From assembly GCA_026004675.1 (NCBI GenBank), contig BPJP01000003.1, forward strand, positions 666,250 to 730,249: 64,000 nt of DNA, written 5' to 3'. The notes below the pieces were generated by a model. The model searched no databases, was not told the origin of the DNA, and was given only the letters and a program-made list of their open reading frames with translations. This DNA comes from Gemmatales bacterium. Its GTDB lineage: Bacteria > Planctomycetota > Planctomycetia > Gemmatales > Gemmataceae. Position numbers and translations under genes: made by a program. Positions 45,180-55,034 of the stretch are shown in pieces (the first letter of the stretch is position 1; each line of letters opens with the position of its first letter).

Positions 45180-47168
45180 GTGCAAAAAAAGAAGAAAGAA
45201 GGAAGCCGATCTCCCTGGCTGAGCCATGTCCACTGGATCATCGTGGGCGTGATCCTGCTCATGTGGTGGGGTGGATCGTGGTTTGTCGATGACGCCACCA
45301 CGGTGACACTCGATCTGGGCGCGCTCAAGGACATTTTGGCCGATAAAAGCCTTTCCTTTGAAGACGTGAAATTGGATCGTGGCGTGATTACCGGCAAGAT
45401 CGTCACTCGCGATCCGGTTTCCGGAGCTGCGGAGAAGGAAGCGTCGCGCGCCGTAGCGTTTCAAACGCGACGGCTGGAAAGCGATCCGACCTTGATCCAA
45501 CTGCTCGACGAGCACGGCATCCCGTACGAGGTTGCGGAGGAACAATCCGCCGTCCGCGCCCTGTATTCGATGCTCTTGACTTTGCTGTTCTTCGTCGCCT
45601 GCGGGATGGGGATGTTCTTTTTGATCCGCTGGCTGGCGGGAGGGAGTTCTCCTTTTTCGGTGGGGCGGAGCCGGCATAAGCTGTATGCCGAGAGCGACTT
45701 GAAGGTCACGTTCAACGATGTGGCCGGGATCGACGAAGCGGTGGCGGAATTGCGCGAAGTGGTCGACTTTTTGAAGACCCCGCAAAAATACCAGGCTTTA
45801 GGAGGTCGGATTCCCAAGGGCGTGTTGCTGGTCGGACCTCCCGGGACCGGTAAGACGCTTTTGGCCAAAGCAGTTGCTGGGGAAGCGGGTGTACCGTTTT
45901 TCAGCTTGAGCGGTTCGGATTTCGTCGAAATGTTCGTTGGCGTCGGCGCCGCCCGTGTCCGTGACTTGTTTGCCCATGCCGAGAGCCAGGCGCCGTGTAT
46001 CGTTTTCATCGACGAGCTGGACGCTTTGGGCAAATCACGTTCGGGAGTCACGGTCGGAGGCCACGACGAACGCGAGCAGACGTTGAACCAGCTTCTCGTC
46101 GAAATGGACGGATTCGACTCGAATCGTGGCGTGATTTTGATGGCGGCGACGAACCGCCCCGAAACCTTGGACGCGGCTCTTCTCCGTCCTGGCCGGTTTG
46201 ATCGTACCGTTGTCGTTGATCGTCCGGACGTCGTTGGCCGGGAGGCCATCCTTCGCGTTCATGTCCGCAATGTTCGGCTGGCGCCCGATGTTGACCTGCG
46301 CCGGGCGGCAAGTCTGACTCCTGGTTCGGTTGGAGCCGACCTCGCCAATCTGGTGAATGAAGCAGCGTTATTGGCAGCCCGCAACAATCGCGATGCCGTC
46401 ACCATGGCCGATATTGACGAGGCGATCGAACGAGGAACAGTGGGGCTGAAACGGCAAAGCCGAATCATGCAAGACGATGAAAAGCAGAGGGTAGCTTACC
46501 ACGAAGCTGGGCACGCGCTGGTGGCCTGTGCTTTGCCCAACACCACGCCTGTCCACAAAATCTCGATCATTCCGCGCGGCACAGGCGCCTTGGGATACGT
46601 GCTGCGCCGCCCGGAAGACGACCGCTATTTGATGACGCAGTCCGAATTGGAGAGCCATATCAAGGTTGCGTTGGGAGGAACCATAGCGGAAGAGTTGATC
46701 TTTCGCGAAATTTCCAACGGTGCGACCAGCGACTTGCAGGAAGCGAACCGCATCGCCCGCAGCATGGTCTGCGAATTCGGCATGAGCCGGCTTGGTCGAG
46801 TCTATTATCGGGCTCAACCGCACTCCTCTTTCTTGCCGGTCGGTAACGACAGCGAAAGCACAGTGCACAGCGAACAAACAGCCCGCGAAATCGACGAGGC
46901 GGTTCGCGAGATCATCGAAGAGGCCAGCGAAGAAGTGCGTACGATTCTGCAATCCCGGCGCTCGACGTTGGAAGCCGTCGCTCGCCAGCTTGTGGAAAAA
47001 GAAGTGATCGATGGCGATGAGCTGAAAGAACTAATCGCCCAGCACGATCCACGACCCAAGATCGTACCCGGAACCATCCATCGAGAAGCCCGTTGCCCGA
47101 TCGACAACGACAAAGATGACGATGCCCCTGCCGCGACTCGGCAGGCTGAAACAGGCGAAAGAGGTTGA
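45180..47168 (+). CDS. ftsH: ATP-dependent zinc metalloprotease FtsH
   Basis: A 662-residue membrane protease. Two N-terminal spans ([17 protein letters not shown] and [20 protein letters not shown]) flank a ~95-residue periplasmic domain. The AAA domain has Walker A GPPGTGKT (about residues 219-226), Walker B FIDELDA, and the second region of homology LLRPGRFDR. The protease site is HEAGH (about 441-445). It degrades membrane and soluble substrates. The GTG start at 45180 has GGAG seven bases ahead; an upstream ATG is not available in frame. It converges with the histidine kinase gene (33-base gap). Confidence 0.93.
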   Translation: MQKKKKEGSRSPWLSHVHWIIVGVILLMWWGGSWFVDDATTVTLDLGALKDILADKSLSFEDVKLDRGVITGKIVTRDPVSGAAEKEASRAVAFQTRRLESDPTLIQLLDEHGIPYEVAEEQSAVRALYSMLLTLLFFVACGMGMFFLIRWLAGGSSPFSVGRSRHKLYAESDLKVTFNDVAGIDEAVAELREVVDFLKTPQKYQALGGRIPKGVLLVGPPGTGKTLLAKAVAGEAGVPFFSLSGSDFVEMFVGVGAARVRDLFAHAESQAPCIVFIDELDALGKSRSGVTVGGHDEREQTLNQLLVEMDGFDSNRGVILMAATNRPETLDAALLRPGRFDRTVVVDRPDVVGREAILRVHVRNVRLAPDVDLRRAASLTPGSVGADLANLVNEAALLAARNNRDAVTMADIDEAIERGTVGLKRQSRIMQDDEKQRVAYHEAGHALVACALPNTTPVHKISIIPRGTGALGYVLRRPEDDRYLMTQSELESHIKVALGGTIAEELIFREISNGATSDLQEANRIARSMVCEFGMSRLGRVYYRAQPHSSFLPVGNDSESTVHSEQTAREIDEAVREIIEEASEEVRTILQSRRSTLEAVARQLVEKEVIDGDELKELIAQHDPRPKIVPGTIHREARCPIDNDKDDDAPAATRQAETGERG

Positions 47169-47201
47169 CACGCCGATTCAGCAGGTAATTTGCCGAAACC
47201 C

Positions 47202-49145
47202 TCAAAGGGGTAATTCGAGGCGGAAGCAAGCTCCGGGTCCCTGGATACCATCGACAAGAGTCAAGCGTCCGCCCAGAAGGGTTGCCCAGCGCTGGGCTAA
47301 AGCCAATCCAAGCCCAACGCCGCCAGTCGTATCGGCGTCCCGTCCTCGGCGGAACGCCCGGAAGATCGCATCCCGTTCCCCTGCGGGAATACCCGGACCT
47401 CGATCCTCGACTTCCAATCGGATTCCACTACCGCACCGCTCACCCCTCAGCCAAATACGCCGGTCGTCAGCACCACGACTGTATTTGCATGCGTTATCAA
47501 TCAAATTCCCCAGTATTTGCTCGAGCAGTTTGTCATCGGTGGTCAACTCGATGTCTGCGACGTCATCCGCCTGAACGATGAGTTCTTTGCCCGCTCGTTC
47601 GCATCGGGGCCGCCAAGTGCGATCGATTTCATCCAGTAGCTGTGCAATAACAATGGGGCACTTTTCCAGACGCGGAGTTTGATTTTCCAGCCTGGCAAAA
47701 TCCAGGACATTGCTCACGAGCCGATTCAAGCGATCGGTTTCTTCGTTCAGTGTTTGAAGGTACTCCTGCCTTTGGTTGTTATCTTGCACCATTCCGCCCG
47801 CCAGCATGTCGAGATAAAGTCGAAGAGTGGTCAAAGGCGTACGCAATTCATGGGTCACCGCCGACACGAAACGAATGCGGCGTTGGGACAAGTCGATCAG
47901 CGACCACCCTCCAAGTGCGACGGCCGCCAAAGCGACGACTGCCGCCAGCCAGGCCAGGGCCAGACCGACTCGCAGAGGCGACCAGAATGACGGCGCAATG
48001 GCCAGGGCTCGCGGTCCGGGGTTGATCTGAATCGGCAGGGCAGTCATCGTTTGCGCGGGTGCAGGGGGCGGTTTCTGCCGGACCGGTACGAACGTCGCTT
48101 GCGGGAACAAATCGGCGATTTCTTCGTACATGAACCTCTTGAGCTTGGGCCAGTCGAGCAGCATGCCCTGACAAATCTCCTTGTTGCCGATTCGCACCCG
48201 CCGTGCGACGACTAACCGTTCTTGAGAATCGGCAAGCCCGATCCACAGAGGAACCATCGCGCCGACATGGATATCAGCGCGCTTGTCCGTTACGATGTCT
48301 CCCGGCCTGCGGGTGATCCAATTGGCGCCGTTCCACGCGATGTTGCCATAGACTACCTGAGCCGGCATGGATTGCGGCTTGACGGAATTCAGCTCCTGTT
48401 GGACGCGGTTTCGGACGTTCAAACGGGAAGCATACTGGGTGGACTGTTTGTTTTGCAGAATCTCCTGGAAGTCGGGCTTTTGCTTTTGTTCGACGGGAGT
48501 TGTCGCGACGACGTCTATTTGCCCTCCTTCGATGGTCTGTTGCTCGGTTACATTGTCCATTTCACGCAACCGCGCGAGTAAGTCACCTGGATCGAGATGG
48601 TTGGAGAGTTCCTTGAGAAGGGCTTCGCGTTTGCCAGATGGTTGGGGCAGGTTTTTGATTCTGGCCGGGAAAAGGAAGTCGCGCAACTCTTTGGAAAGTA
48701 CTTGAGGCGACCCCCAACTGAGGGATTTCCTGTTTGAAGAGCGAGTTTCTTGCTCTTGGAACGTCACTTCGGGTTGGGGATCGATCTGAAAATGCAGGAG
48801 GATATAGTCGGGCAAGTCGGCGTACACGAGAGGGGAGAGTTGCAGGACTGTGCCCGGCGGGCAAAGAGTACCGTCGTTGGAAAAAGCGTGAACCGGGGCA
48901 TACACCGCACTGAAATGATCGTAAGGCCTGGCTTCTTCCCGGGCGAGAATGGGATTGAGACGACCATCCAGACGCCACAAAGCGAGGGCCAAATCTTCGT
49001 AACGCAGCATTTCTTCCTCAGCTTGACGCTGACTGCGTTCTAGTTCCAATGCCGACCATGTCGCCCAGCCGAGTCCACCGCCGACCAGAAGGGCGATGAC
49101 CGAAAAGAGAATGAAGCCGCGTTTGCCCACCAGCCATTTGCTCAT
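47202..49145 (-). CDS. Membrane sensor histidine kinase
   Basis: A 647-residue protein. A first membrane span (RGFILFSVIALLVGGGLGWATW) is followed by a large periplasmic region (~350 residues) of no recognised sensor class, a second span (VGLALAWLAAVVALAAVALGGW), then HisKA with phosphoacceptor H in VTHELRTPLTTLRLYLDML (H about 431), and HATPase_c with N-box NLIDNACKYS, G1 EDRGPGIP, and G2 GVGLGLALAQ. It phosphorylates the response regulator encoded 33 bases upstream. The unusual long sensor domain lacks PAS or HAMP sequences I can identify. Confidence 0.9.
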   Translation of the reverse strand: MSKWLVGKRGFILFSVIALLVGGGLGWATWSALELERSQRQAEEEMLRYEDLALALWRLDGRLNPILAREEARPYDHFSAVYAPVHAFSNDGTLCPPGTVLQLSPLVYADLPDYILLHFQIDPQPEVTFQEQETRSSNRKSLSWGSPQVLSKELRDFLFPARIKNLPQPSGKREALLKELSNHLDPGDLLARLREMDNVTEQQTIEGGQIDVVATTPVEQKQKPDFQEILQNKQSTQYASRLNVRNRVQQELNSVKPQSMPAQVVYGNIAWNGANWITRRPGDIVTDKRADIHVGAMVPLWIGLADSQERLVVARRVRIGNKEICQGMLLDWPKLKRFMYEEIADLFPQATFVPVRQKPPPAPAQTMTALPIQINPGPRALAIAPSFWSPLRVGLALAWLAAVVALAAVALGGWSLIDLSQRRIRFVSAVTHELRTPLTTLRLYLDMLAGGMVQDNNQRQEYLQTLNEETDRLNRLVSNVLDFARLENQTPRLEKCPIVIAQLLDEIDRTWRPRCERAGKELIVQADDVADIELTTDDKLLEQILGNLIDNACKYSRGADDRRIWLRGERCGSGIRLEVEDRGPGIPAGERDAIFRAFRRGRDADTTGGVGLGLALAQRWATLLGGRLTLVDGIQGPGACFRLELPL

Positions 49146-49178
49146 GATCCGCTCACCACGTCATCGTTGTTTCTCTTT

Positions 49179-49907
49179 TCAGGTGGATACTCGTTCCAGC
49201 GGCTGCAAATCGTCGCTGGCCATATAGCCTTGGGCACGTACCGTGAGAATAGCTTCGGGAGACGGGCCGCCGCCAGGACGTTTGAGTTTGGTGCGCAAGC
49301 GGGCGATGTGCATGTCGATCGTGCGTGTTTCCACTTTTTGCGAACCGATCCCCCATAGCCGCGCCAGCAGTTCTTCTCGAGAAACAGCGCGCTGTCTGTT
49401 GGCGACAAGAAAACTCAGGATCGCAGTCTCGGTCTCCGAAAGTCCAACGCGATCTTTGCCAGGCCAACGAATCTCGCGTCTTTCGAAGTCAATCATGGCC
49501 TCTCCCAGGCGAGCAGCAGGGACGTCGTACGGCCGACCCGCCGAACGACGCAAGACCGCTTCGACACGGGCGAGAAGCTCGCGCGCCGAGAAAGGTTTGA
49601 CGACGTAGTCGTCGGCTCCCAGCTTCAAGCCACGTACGCGGTCGTCTTCTGTTCCTTTTGCCGTCAGGATGATCACCGGCAGGGTTGGCCGGATTTTGCG
49701 CAGCTCTTCCAGGACGGCGAGGCCGTCTTTTTTCGGCAACAGCAAATCGAGCAACACCAGATCGACACCGAGCCGAATCGCTTCTTCGAGACCTCGCTGG
49801 CCGTCTTCCGCCTCGACGACTTCATAGCCCGAGGCACGCAAGGCGTCGACGACACCCCGGCGAATCGCCGGTTCATCTTCGACTACGACCATTCGCCTTT
49901 TCACCAT
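49179..49907 (-). CDS. OmpR/PhoB-type response regulator
   Basis: A 242-residue regulator. The receiver domain (1-120) has the acidic pair VVEDE, phosphoacceptor D54 in LVLLDLLLPKKDG, T in ILTAKG and K in VVKPFSA. The C-terminal winged helix has the family pattern LSETETAILSFLVANRQRAVSREELLARLWG and VETRTIDMHIARLRTKL. It acts with the adjacent kinase on the same strand. No targets can be deduced. A start at MVVVEDE, 15 bases in, is also possible. Confidence 0.92.
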   Translation of the reverse strand: MVKRRMVVVEDEPAIRRGVVDALRASGYEVVEAEDGQRGLEEAIRLGVDLVLLDLLLPKKDGLAVLEELRKIRPTLPVIILTAKGTEDDRVRGLKLGADDYVVKPFSARELLARVEAVLRRSAGRPYDVPAARLGEAMIDFERREIRWPGKDRVGLSETETAILSFLVANRQRAVSREELLARLWGIGSQKVETRTIDMHIARLRTKLKRPGGGPSPEAILTVRAQGYMASDDLQPLERVST

Positions 49908-49993
49908 GATCCACCTTGTTGCACAAAAAGGCCGCGCCTCCGGCTACCGCGACGAGCAACCGCAAGCGCAGCCATCTTTGCGAAGCGAAGCGA

Positions 49994-51124
49994 TTACTTA
50001 TCTTCGATTTGAATGCCTCTGGTCTGCGCCTGCTTGCGCAGGGTGGCGCGGATCGCTTCGCCGAATTCCTTGTCCGCAGGGGACGGGTTCTTCTTGTTAT
50101 ATTCGGCGATATAGGCGGCGCGTTTCGCACTCAAATCCTGAATTTCTTTTTGGATGGCGGCCCGTTTGGCGGCCATGTCCTTGAGATATTTCAATCTCGC
50201 TTCCGGCGTCTTGAGTTTTTTCAATTCCTCCGACAGCTGCTCTTCGGGGATCTTTTTAATGTCGAACTTCGGATCACGGAGCATGCGATCGACAAGGTCC
50301 CACGACGCATTGTTGTACAAGGTACTTGCCTTCGCCAGTGCGCGGGCGGCGAAAACGCCCTGGCCGGCGCGTCGGGCATTGGCATCCTGGGCGACCTGGT
50401 TTTCCTGTTTGGCTTTGCCTTCGGCACCGCCATAAACCACATAGGTCTTGTTTAATTCCTGGCTGAGTTCAGCCAGTTTCTTATCATGCGGGGTGGCGAT
50501 GGCCACGGTGCCGCGATTCTGATTGATGCACGTGAATTCACCACCAGCCGCCGACGCAAACTGCTGCCACGACCGAGCATCGCGGTGGTTCCGCTGGCCG
50601 CAGTAGATCGTATTGACAATGATGCTTTGTTTTGCCGCCAGCTCGGCCACATCCTGAAAACCGACCGTTCGGTCCTGGTTCGCCGGTTCGTTGCCGCAAA
50701 CAAAGACGATTTTCAAAGCGTCTGCTTCTTTGCTCCAGGCGAGATCGCGAATGGCGTCGCGAGCGACTCGCGTCGCGTATTCCGTACCGCCGCGTGTTTG
50801 CAGGGCGAATAATTTTTGATACAAGAGGTCGAGGTCGTCGGTGAGATCGAGGTCTTTGCGAATATACCCTTTGCCGCGATCATAATTGTCGTTGCCGTAA
50901 CTGTACAGCGCGACGCGCAATTTCGGCGTTGGCTTGGCGGACGCCAACTCGTTGACAATATCCCACAGTTTCGCTTTCGCCGAGTTAATCAGACCATCCA
51001 TACTGTTGGAGGTATCCAGGCAGATCACCAGATCGACCTTCTTGGTTTCCGCTTTGTTCTCCGCCGCCACCAACGGAGAAGCTAGGAGCAACCAGCCGCA
51101 GAAGGCTGTAGCGAGCCGTTTCAT
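49994..51124 (-). CDS. Exported von Willebrand A domain protein
   Basis: A 376-residue protein with a signal peptide (KRLATAFCGWLLLASPLVAA). The VWA domain spans about residues 28-240 with MIDAS DTSNS (VDLVICLDTSNSMDG) and conserved Asp/Thr later (RGGTEYATRVARDAI). The C-terminal ~100 residues are helical and charged (LSEELKKLKTPEARLKYLKDMAAKRAAIQKEIQDLSAKRAAYIAEYNKK), probably coiled coil. This layout is frequent in Planctomycetota. It is upstream of the two-component pair on the same strand. A metal-dependent adhesion or complex-assembly role is inferred. Confidence 0.83.
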   Translation of the reverse strand: MKRLATAFCGWLLLASPLVAAENKAETKKVDLVICLDTSNSMDGLINSAKAKLWDIVNELASAKPTPKLRVALYSYGNDNYDRGKGYIRKDLDLTDDLDLLYQKLFALQTRGGTEYATRVARDAIRDLAWSKEADALKIVFVCGNEPANQDRTVGFQDVAELAAKQSIIVNTIYCGQRNHRDARSWQQFASAAGGEFTCINQNRGTVAIATPHDKKLAELSQELNKTYVVYGGAEGKAKQENQVAQDANARRAGQGVFAARALAKASTLYNNASWDLVDRMLRDPKFDIKKIPEEQLSEELKKLKTPEARLKYLKDMAAKRAAIQKEIQDLSAKRAAYIAEYNKKNPSPADKEFGEAIRATLRKQAQTRGIQIEDK

Positions 51125-51322
51125 TTCTCGTCTCCTTATCTTGCAGTCGTTCGATTCGAGCGGGCATCGCCTCGCCCTGACACTACTCTACCTCATTAGA
51201 CGAAAGAAGCGGCGGGAAAGCTTGCTTTGACAAGGGGTTGTTACAGGAACGTTACATCCGGAGGAAGGCGAAACGGCATCGGGAAAAAAAACAGGTGTTG
51301 ACCTGTCTTTGCTCGACCTATG

Positions 51323-51331
51323 TGGTATGAT
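51323..51331 (+). promoter_or_regulatory. Weak extended -10 promoter upstream of the HEAT-repeat gene
   Basis: TGGTATGAT is an extended -10 (TGn plus TATGAT). The nearest TTGACC lies 22 bases upstream, too far for a canonical pair, so the call is weak. Confidence 0.3.
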
Positions 51332-51372
51332 GTTTTCTCCCACCCTACCCACCTTGACATCGGAGAAATCCC

Positions 51373-52329
51373 ATGCCTCAAAAACGATGTGCCGCAATGC
51401 TGGTCGGGCTCGCGTTGGCCATTTCCGCCCAGGCAGACGATGCCGCGATCGCCAGGGTTACTCAGTTGCTGGAACAGATGCGGGGCAAGAACCAGTCTCA
51501 GCGCGCGGTCGCGGCCCGCGAGCTGATGGCTCTGGGACCGGAAGCCAAGGCGGCGGTCCCTTTGCTGGTATCGGAATTAGGCAAGACCGACGGTTCGGCA
51601 AGGCAAGTGCTTACCAATGCTCTGGCGAAAATAGGCAAACCGGCCGTTCCTCACTTGGCGAAAGCCCTGCAAAACCCCAACTCGGGCATTCGCCGCCAAT
51701 CGTGTCTGGCGCTTCAAAAGATCGGCAAAGACGCCAAAGCAGCCTTGCCTGCTTTGATGCAAGCGCTGAAAGACCAGGATCAGGAAGTCCGAAGTTTCGC
51801 TCTCGCCGCCGTCATCAAGATTGAAGACGACCCGCAGAACCTTATTCCCGTTCTGAAACAGGCCCTGAAAAACTCGGACCGAGGCATCCGTTTGACGACC
51901 ATCTTTGCTCTGGAGGGAATCGTCGACAAGTCGGACCAGGTCGTTCCGGTATTGGCGTCGGCGCTGGCCGATGGCGATAAGGATGTGCGGATCGCGGCGT
52001 CGGCAACTCTCGGTCGGCTTGGTGACAAGGCCAAATCCGCTCTGGAACAGATGAAAAAATCCCTCGATGACCCGGACGATGAAGCCCGCGTGGCAGCCGC
52101 TTTGGCACTGGTACAAGTCGCCCCTGACCAGACCAGGCTGGCATTGCCCGCACTTCTGAAGAGCCTGAAAAGTTCCAAGGACGATGTCCGCCGGGGCGCT
52201 TGCTACGTTCTTGGCACCTTCGGCGCCAAGGCGAAGCCGGCGGTCCCCGAGTTGCGGAAATTATTGCAGGACCCGTCCGCTAACGTTCGCATGGCCGCCG
52301 GCCAGGCACTCGAGAAAATTCTCAAATAG
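51373..52329 (+). CDS. Exported HEAT-repeat protein
   Basis: A 318-residue protein with a signal peptide (CAAMLVGLALAISAQADD) and about eight HEAT/PBS-lyase repeats covering the rest. Each repeat is about 37 residues and pairs helices such as KAALPALMQALKDQDQEVRSFALAAVIKI and KPAVPELRKLLQDPSANVRMAAGQALEKIL. Such solenoids mediate protein-protein contacts. No enzyme motif is present. It is not in an operon with the surrounding genes on the opposite strand. Confidence 0.8.
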   Translation: MPQKRCAAMLVGLALAISAQADDAAIARVTQLLEQMRGKNQSQRAVAARELMALGPEAKAAVPLLVSELGKTDGSARQVLTNALAKIGKPAVPHLAKALQNPNSGIRRQSCLALQKIGKDAKAALPALMQALKDQDQEVRSFALAAVIKIEDDPQNLIPVLKQALKNSDRGIRLTTIFALEGIVDKSDQVVPVLASALADGDKDVRIAASATLGRLGDKAKSALEQMKKSLDDPDDEARVAAALALVQVAPDQTRLALPALLKSLKSSKDDVRRGACYVLGTFGAKAKPAVPELRKLLQDPSANVRMAAGQALEKILK

Positions 52330-52336
52330 AGATTGC

Positions 52337-53917
52337 TTAATGGAGACAGGCGTCCGGTCCCAGGAGCACGAACAGGCGAATGTGCGCCTTGTTATACGCG
52401 TTGAGGGCTTGCAGATAGCTGATTTGTCCAAGGGCCACGGAGCGGATGGCGAGCAGTACTTCCGAATGAGTGCTTCCCTTGACGCCTTCTTGCAGTCGCT
52501 TTTTGCTGAGCTCGAGTGCCACTTGCGCACGTTCGATCTGTTTCTGGCCAAGTTGCACTTGAGCCTTCGTGGCATGGATTGCCTGGCGCGCCTCATGGAC
52601 ACCGGCGGTCAACCGATTTCGCAGCTCCTCATAGGCAAGATAAGCCTGCTGCACTTTAGCGTGTGCCGCTTGTTCGCGGTACTTTCTCGTAAACATGTCG
52701 GTCAAGTTCCAGCGTGCCTGCAAGCCGAGGTCCCAACGGTTGTCCCAGGTCAGCTGGTCTCCAGCGCCGGCGCCGAATCCCCCTTCGGCCATACGGATGC
52801 CCAAAACCGGCAGCCATTGGCTGGCGCCTTTTGCTTTTTCCTGGCTTTCGTGGATGAGGTTCAACAGACCGTTTAGTTCCTGCACTCCTGGCCCCGACGT
52901 AAGAGCGACGGCAACCAGTTGGCTCACAGGAGGCGTGGCGTCGACGAGGTCGATGGGAACAAGTCGGCGATCGACGGGAATGACCTCCGTACACGGGTCG
53001 ATTCCCAGCAAGTAAGCGAGTTTCGTGGAAGCGGCGGCCGCCTGCTGCCGAACTTTGTGCAACACTTGACGCTGGGCATGCAATTGGGCCTCGATGCGTG
53101 CGACCTCGACGTAGGCAGCCTTGTCGACCGCTGCCGTCTTCTTGGCGTTATCGAGCAACCAGGTCAGCACGGCTTCAATTTCGCGAGCAACGGCTTCGCC
53201 GCTTCGCGCTGTGAGCAGATCGATGTAGGTATCGGCAGCTTCCAGTATCGTTTCGGTGGTGATCTTGGCCAACTCGCCGCGCTCTTGCCAGATTCGCCTT
53301 TGGGCTTGCAGTTTTCGATAAGCATATTCGCGGATGTCGAATTGAGAATTGATCTCCAGGCCAGCGAACATCGCGCCGGTACTGGACCGGACGAGATTGC
53401 CCGGAAAATTCTGAATGCCTCCTTCGTGGCGATAGAACGCCGTCCCGACATACAAGTCAGGCAGCCAGCGCGCAGCGGCAAGTTCCTTTTCCGCATAGGC
53501 TTGTCGAACCCGCTCGCGTACCAGGGCGATTTTGGGATTCTGTTCCTCCGCCAGCCGCAACACCGTGTCCAAACTGACGAGCGCCACCTGCGGACTGTCT
53601 CCACTCGCACTCAACGTCGGTTTGCTGCCAGCCGGCCGCCACTTTTCGGCGCCCTCGACTGCGCTGGACGGTTCCGGGATCGATTCCGAGGGGGGCAAAT
53701 ATTGCACGCGTTGCGGTCGTTGATCAGTCCGGCTTGACGCCGAACGCTTCCAGACAATGTTACTTTCAGGGGCAGCGCCACGGACGACTCGCGGCCGGCA
53801 CAATGCTTTCGTCGGCGCAAATTGCGAGCAACCGGCATTGGCTACTACCATGACACCAAGGCATGCAATGAGCCACCTTGACGCTTGGGTCTGTCTCGTT
53901 TTTAGCTGACAATACAT
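52337..53917 (-). CDS. TolC-type outer membrane efflux lipoprotein
   Basis: A 526-residue protein with a lipobox (LGVMVVANAGC) and two OEP repeats of about 200 residues each, rich in long helices (VDKAAYVEVARIEAQLHAQRQVLHKVRQQAAAASTKLAYLLG and AYEELRNRLTAGVHEARQAIHATKAQVQLGQKQIERAQVALELSKKRLQEGVKGSTHSEVLLAI). These form the trimeric outer membrane channel of efflux or type I secretion systems. No partner pump or periplasmic adaptor is adjacent. The ATG at 53917 follows AAGGAA; the longer open frame upstream is not used. It faces the HEAT-repeat gene tail-to-tail. Confidence 0.82.
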   Translation of the reverse strand: MYCQLKTRQTQASRWLIACLGVMVVANAGCSQFAPTKALCRPRVVRGAAPESNIVWKRSASSRTDQRPQRVQYLPPSESIPEPSSAVEGAEKWRPAGSKPTLSASGDSPQVALVSLDTVLRLAEEQNPKIALVRERVRQAYAEKELAAARWLPDLYVGTAFYRHEGGIQNFPGNLVRSSTGAMFAGLEINSQFDIREYAYRKLQAQRRIWQERGELAKITTETILEAADTYIDLLTARSGEAVAREIEAVLTWLLDNAKKTAAVDKAAYVEVARIEAQLHAQRQVLHKVRQQAAAASTKLAYLLGIDPCTEVIPVDRRLVPIDLVDATPPVSQLVAVALTSGPGVQELNGLLNLIHESQEKAKGASQWLPVLGIRMAEGGFGAGAGDQLTWDNRWDLGLQARWNLTDMFTRKYREQAAHAKVQQAYLAYEELRNRLTAGVHEARQAIHATKAQVQLGQKQIERAQVALELSKKRLQEGVKGSTHSEVLLAIRSVALGQISYLQALNAYNKAHIRLFVLLGPDACLH

Positions 53918-54223
53918 GGGCGTTTCCTTGCCCCACCGAGCTAGCTGATGCTCCATCCTTCTACATCGGTTGTTCCGATTCCCAACTTTGATCCGATTGT
54001 GCTCAATTTGCCAAAAAGGAAAGCCATGACCGACCGGTAGACCCCACAAACAAGGCAAGTTGGAAAAAGTCATTTTCTAGCCCCGACCGGCAACATCGGT
54101 GGAAGGCAACTGCCGAAATTTCCCCTACGAGTCATTTTGTCGCTGTCGGATTTGACCCTCTCTTGATTCTGTGGTGCAATGACGTCAGCCCACATTCTTT
54201 CCTTCTGGTATTTGATGAGCCAC
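53918..54223. other. 306-base divergent region before hisB
   Basis: No convincing gene. A weak promoter-like pair, TTGACC (54152-54157) and TGCAAT (54175-54180) with 17 bases between, lies before hisB. Nothing else is evident. Confidence 0.35.
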
Positions 54224-54811
54224 ATGCGCACGGCACGAATATCCCGGCAAACAGCCGAAACGAAAATCGAACTCGAAATCAACCTCGACGGAAAGGGCGT
54301 TGCCAACATTCAAACAGGCGTCGGCTTTTTCGACCATATGCTTTCGTTGTTGGCCAGACACAGCCTGATCGATCTGAAGGTGGATGCCCAAGGAGATCTG
54401 CACATCGACGCCCATCATACCGTGGAAGACGTTGGCATTTGTTTAGGCAAAGCACTTCATGAAGCGCTAGGCGACAAGGCAGGCATTCGGCGGTATGGCA
54501 GCGTCACGCTGCCGATGGATGAAGTCCTTGTCACCTGTGCTGTCGATTTGAGCGGTCGCCCTTTTTGCGTTTGGAACGTCGATGTTCCCAACGAATTGCT
54601 GGGAAGCTTCAACACGTCGCTGGCGGAGGAATTCTGGCGCGCCGTCTCATCGAATGGAGCGTTCAACTTCCACGCGCTTTGCCATTATGGCAAAAACGCT
54701 CACCACATCATAGAAGGTGTCTTTAAAGCAGCCGCCCGAGCCTTGCGCCATGCTGTCGAACCCGACCCGCGGAACCAGGGCATTCCCTCCACCAAGGGCG
54801 TACTGGGATAG
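54224..54811 (+). CDS. hisB: Imidazoleglycerol-phosphate dehydratase
   Basis: A 195-residue enzyme of histidine biosynthesis. It dehydrates imidazole glycerol phosphate to imidazole acetol phosphate, using two Mn-binding sites. Metal/active-site motifs are FFDHMLSL, DAHHTVEDVGI and KNAHHIIEGVFKA, all intact. The start at MRTARISRQT fits the family; an ATG nine bases upstream is also possible. It stands alone rather than in a his operon, as is common in planctomycetes. No fusion with a phosphatase domain. Confidence 0.93.
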   Translation: MRTARISRQTAETKIELEINLDGKGVANIQTGVGFFDHMLSLLARHSLIDLKVDAQGDLHIDAHHTVEDVGICLGKALHEALGDKAGIRRYGSVTLPMDEVLVTCAVDLSGRPFCVWNVDVPNELLGSFNTSLAEEFWRAVSSNGAFNFHALCHYGKNAHHIIEGVFKAAARALRHAVEPDPRNQGIPSTKGVLG

Positions 54812-55034
54812 GCGTCAGCCGACAAGCATGCCTCCTTGCCTTTTCCAAGCGAATTGCGGAAGGGTGCAAACGTCACTGCGCACAGGTTAGTCGAATGTTT
54901 CGCAGACCATCCCCGGTATTTCGCCGTTTTTCTGAAACTATCCGACCTGCTTTCCGGTAATCTCCTTCAAAGGACAGAGCCATTCACAACCGCCTTCGTC
55001 TAACGCCAACCCTCTGGTGCGAAAGGAACCATCC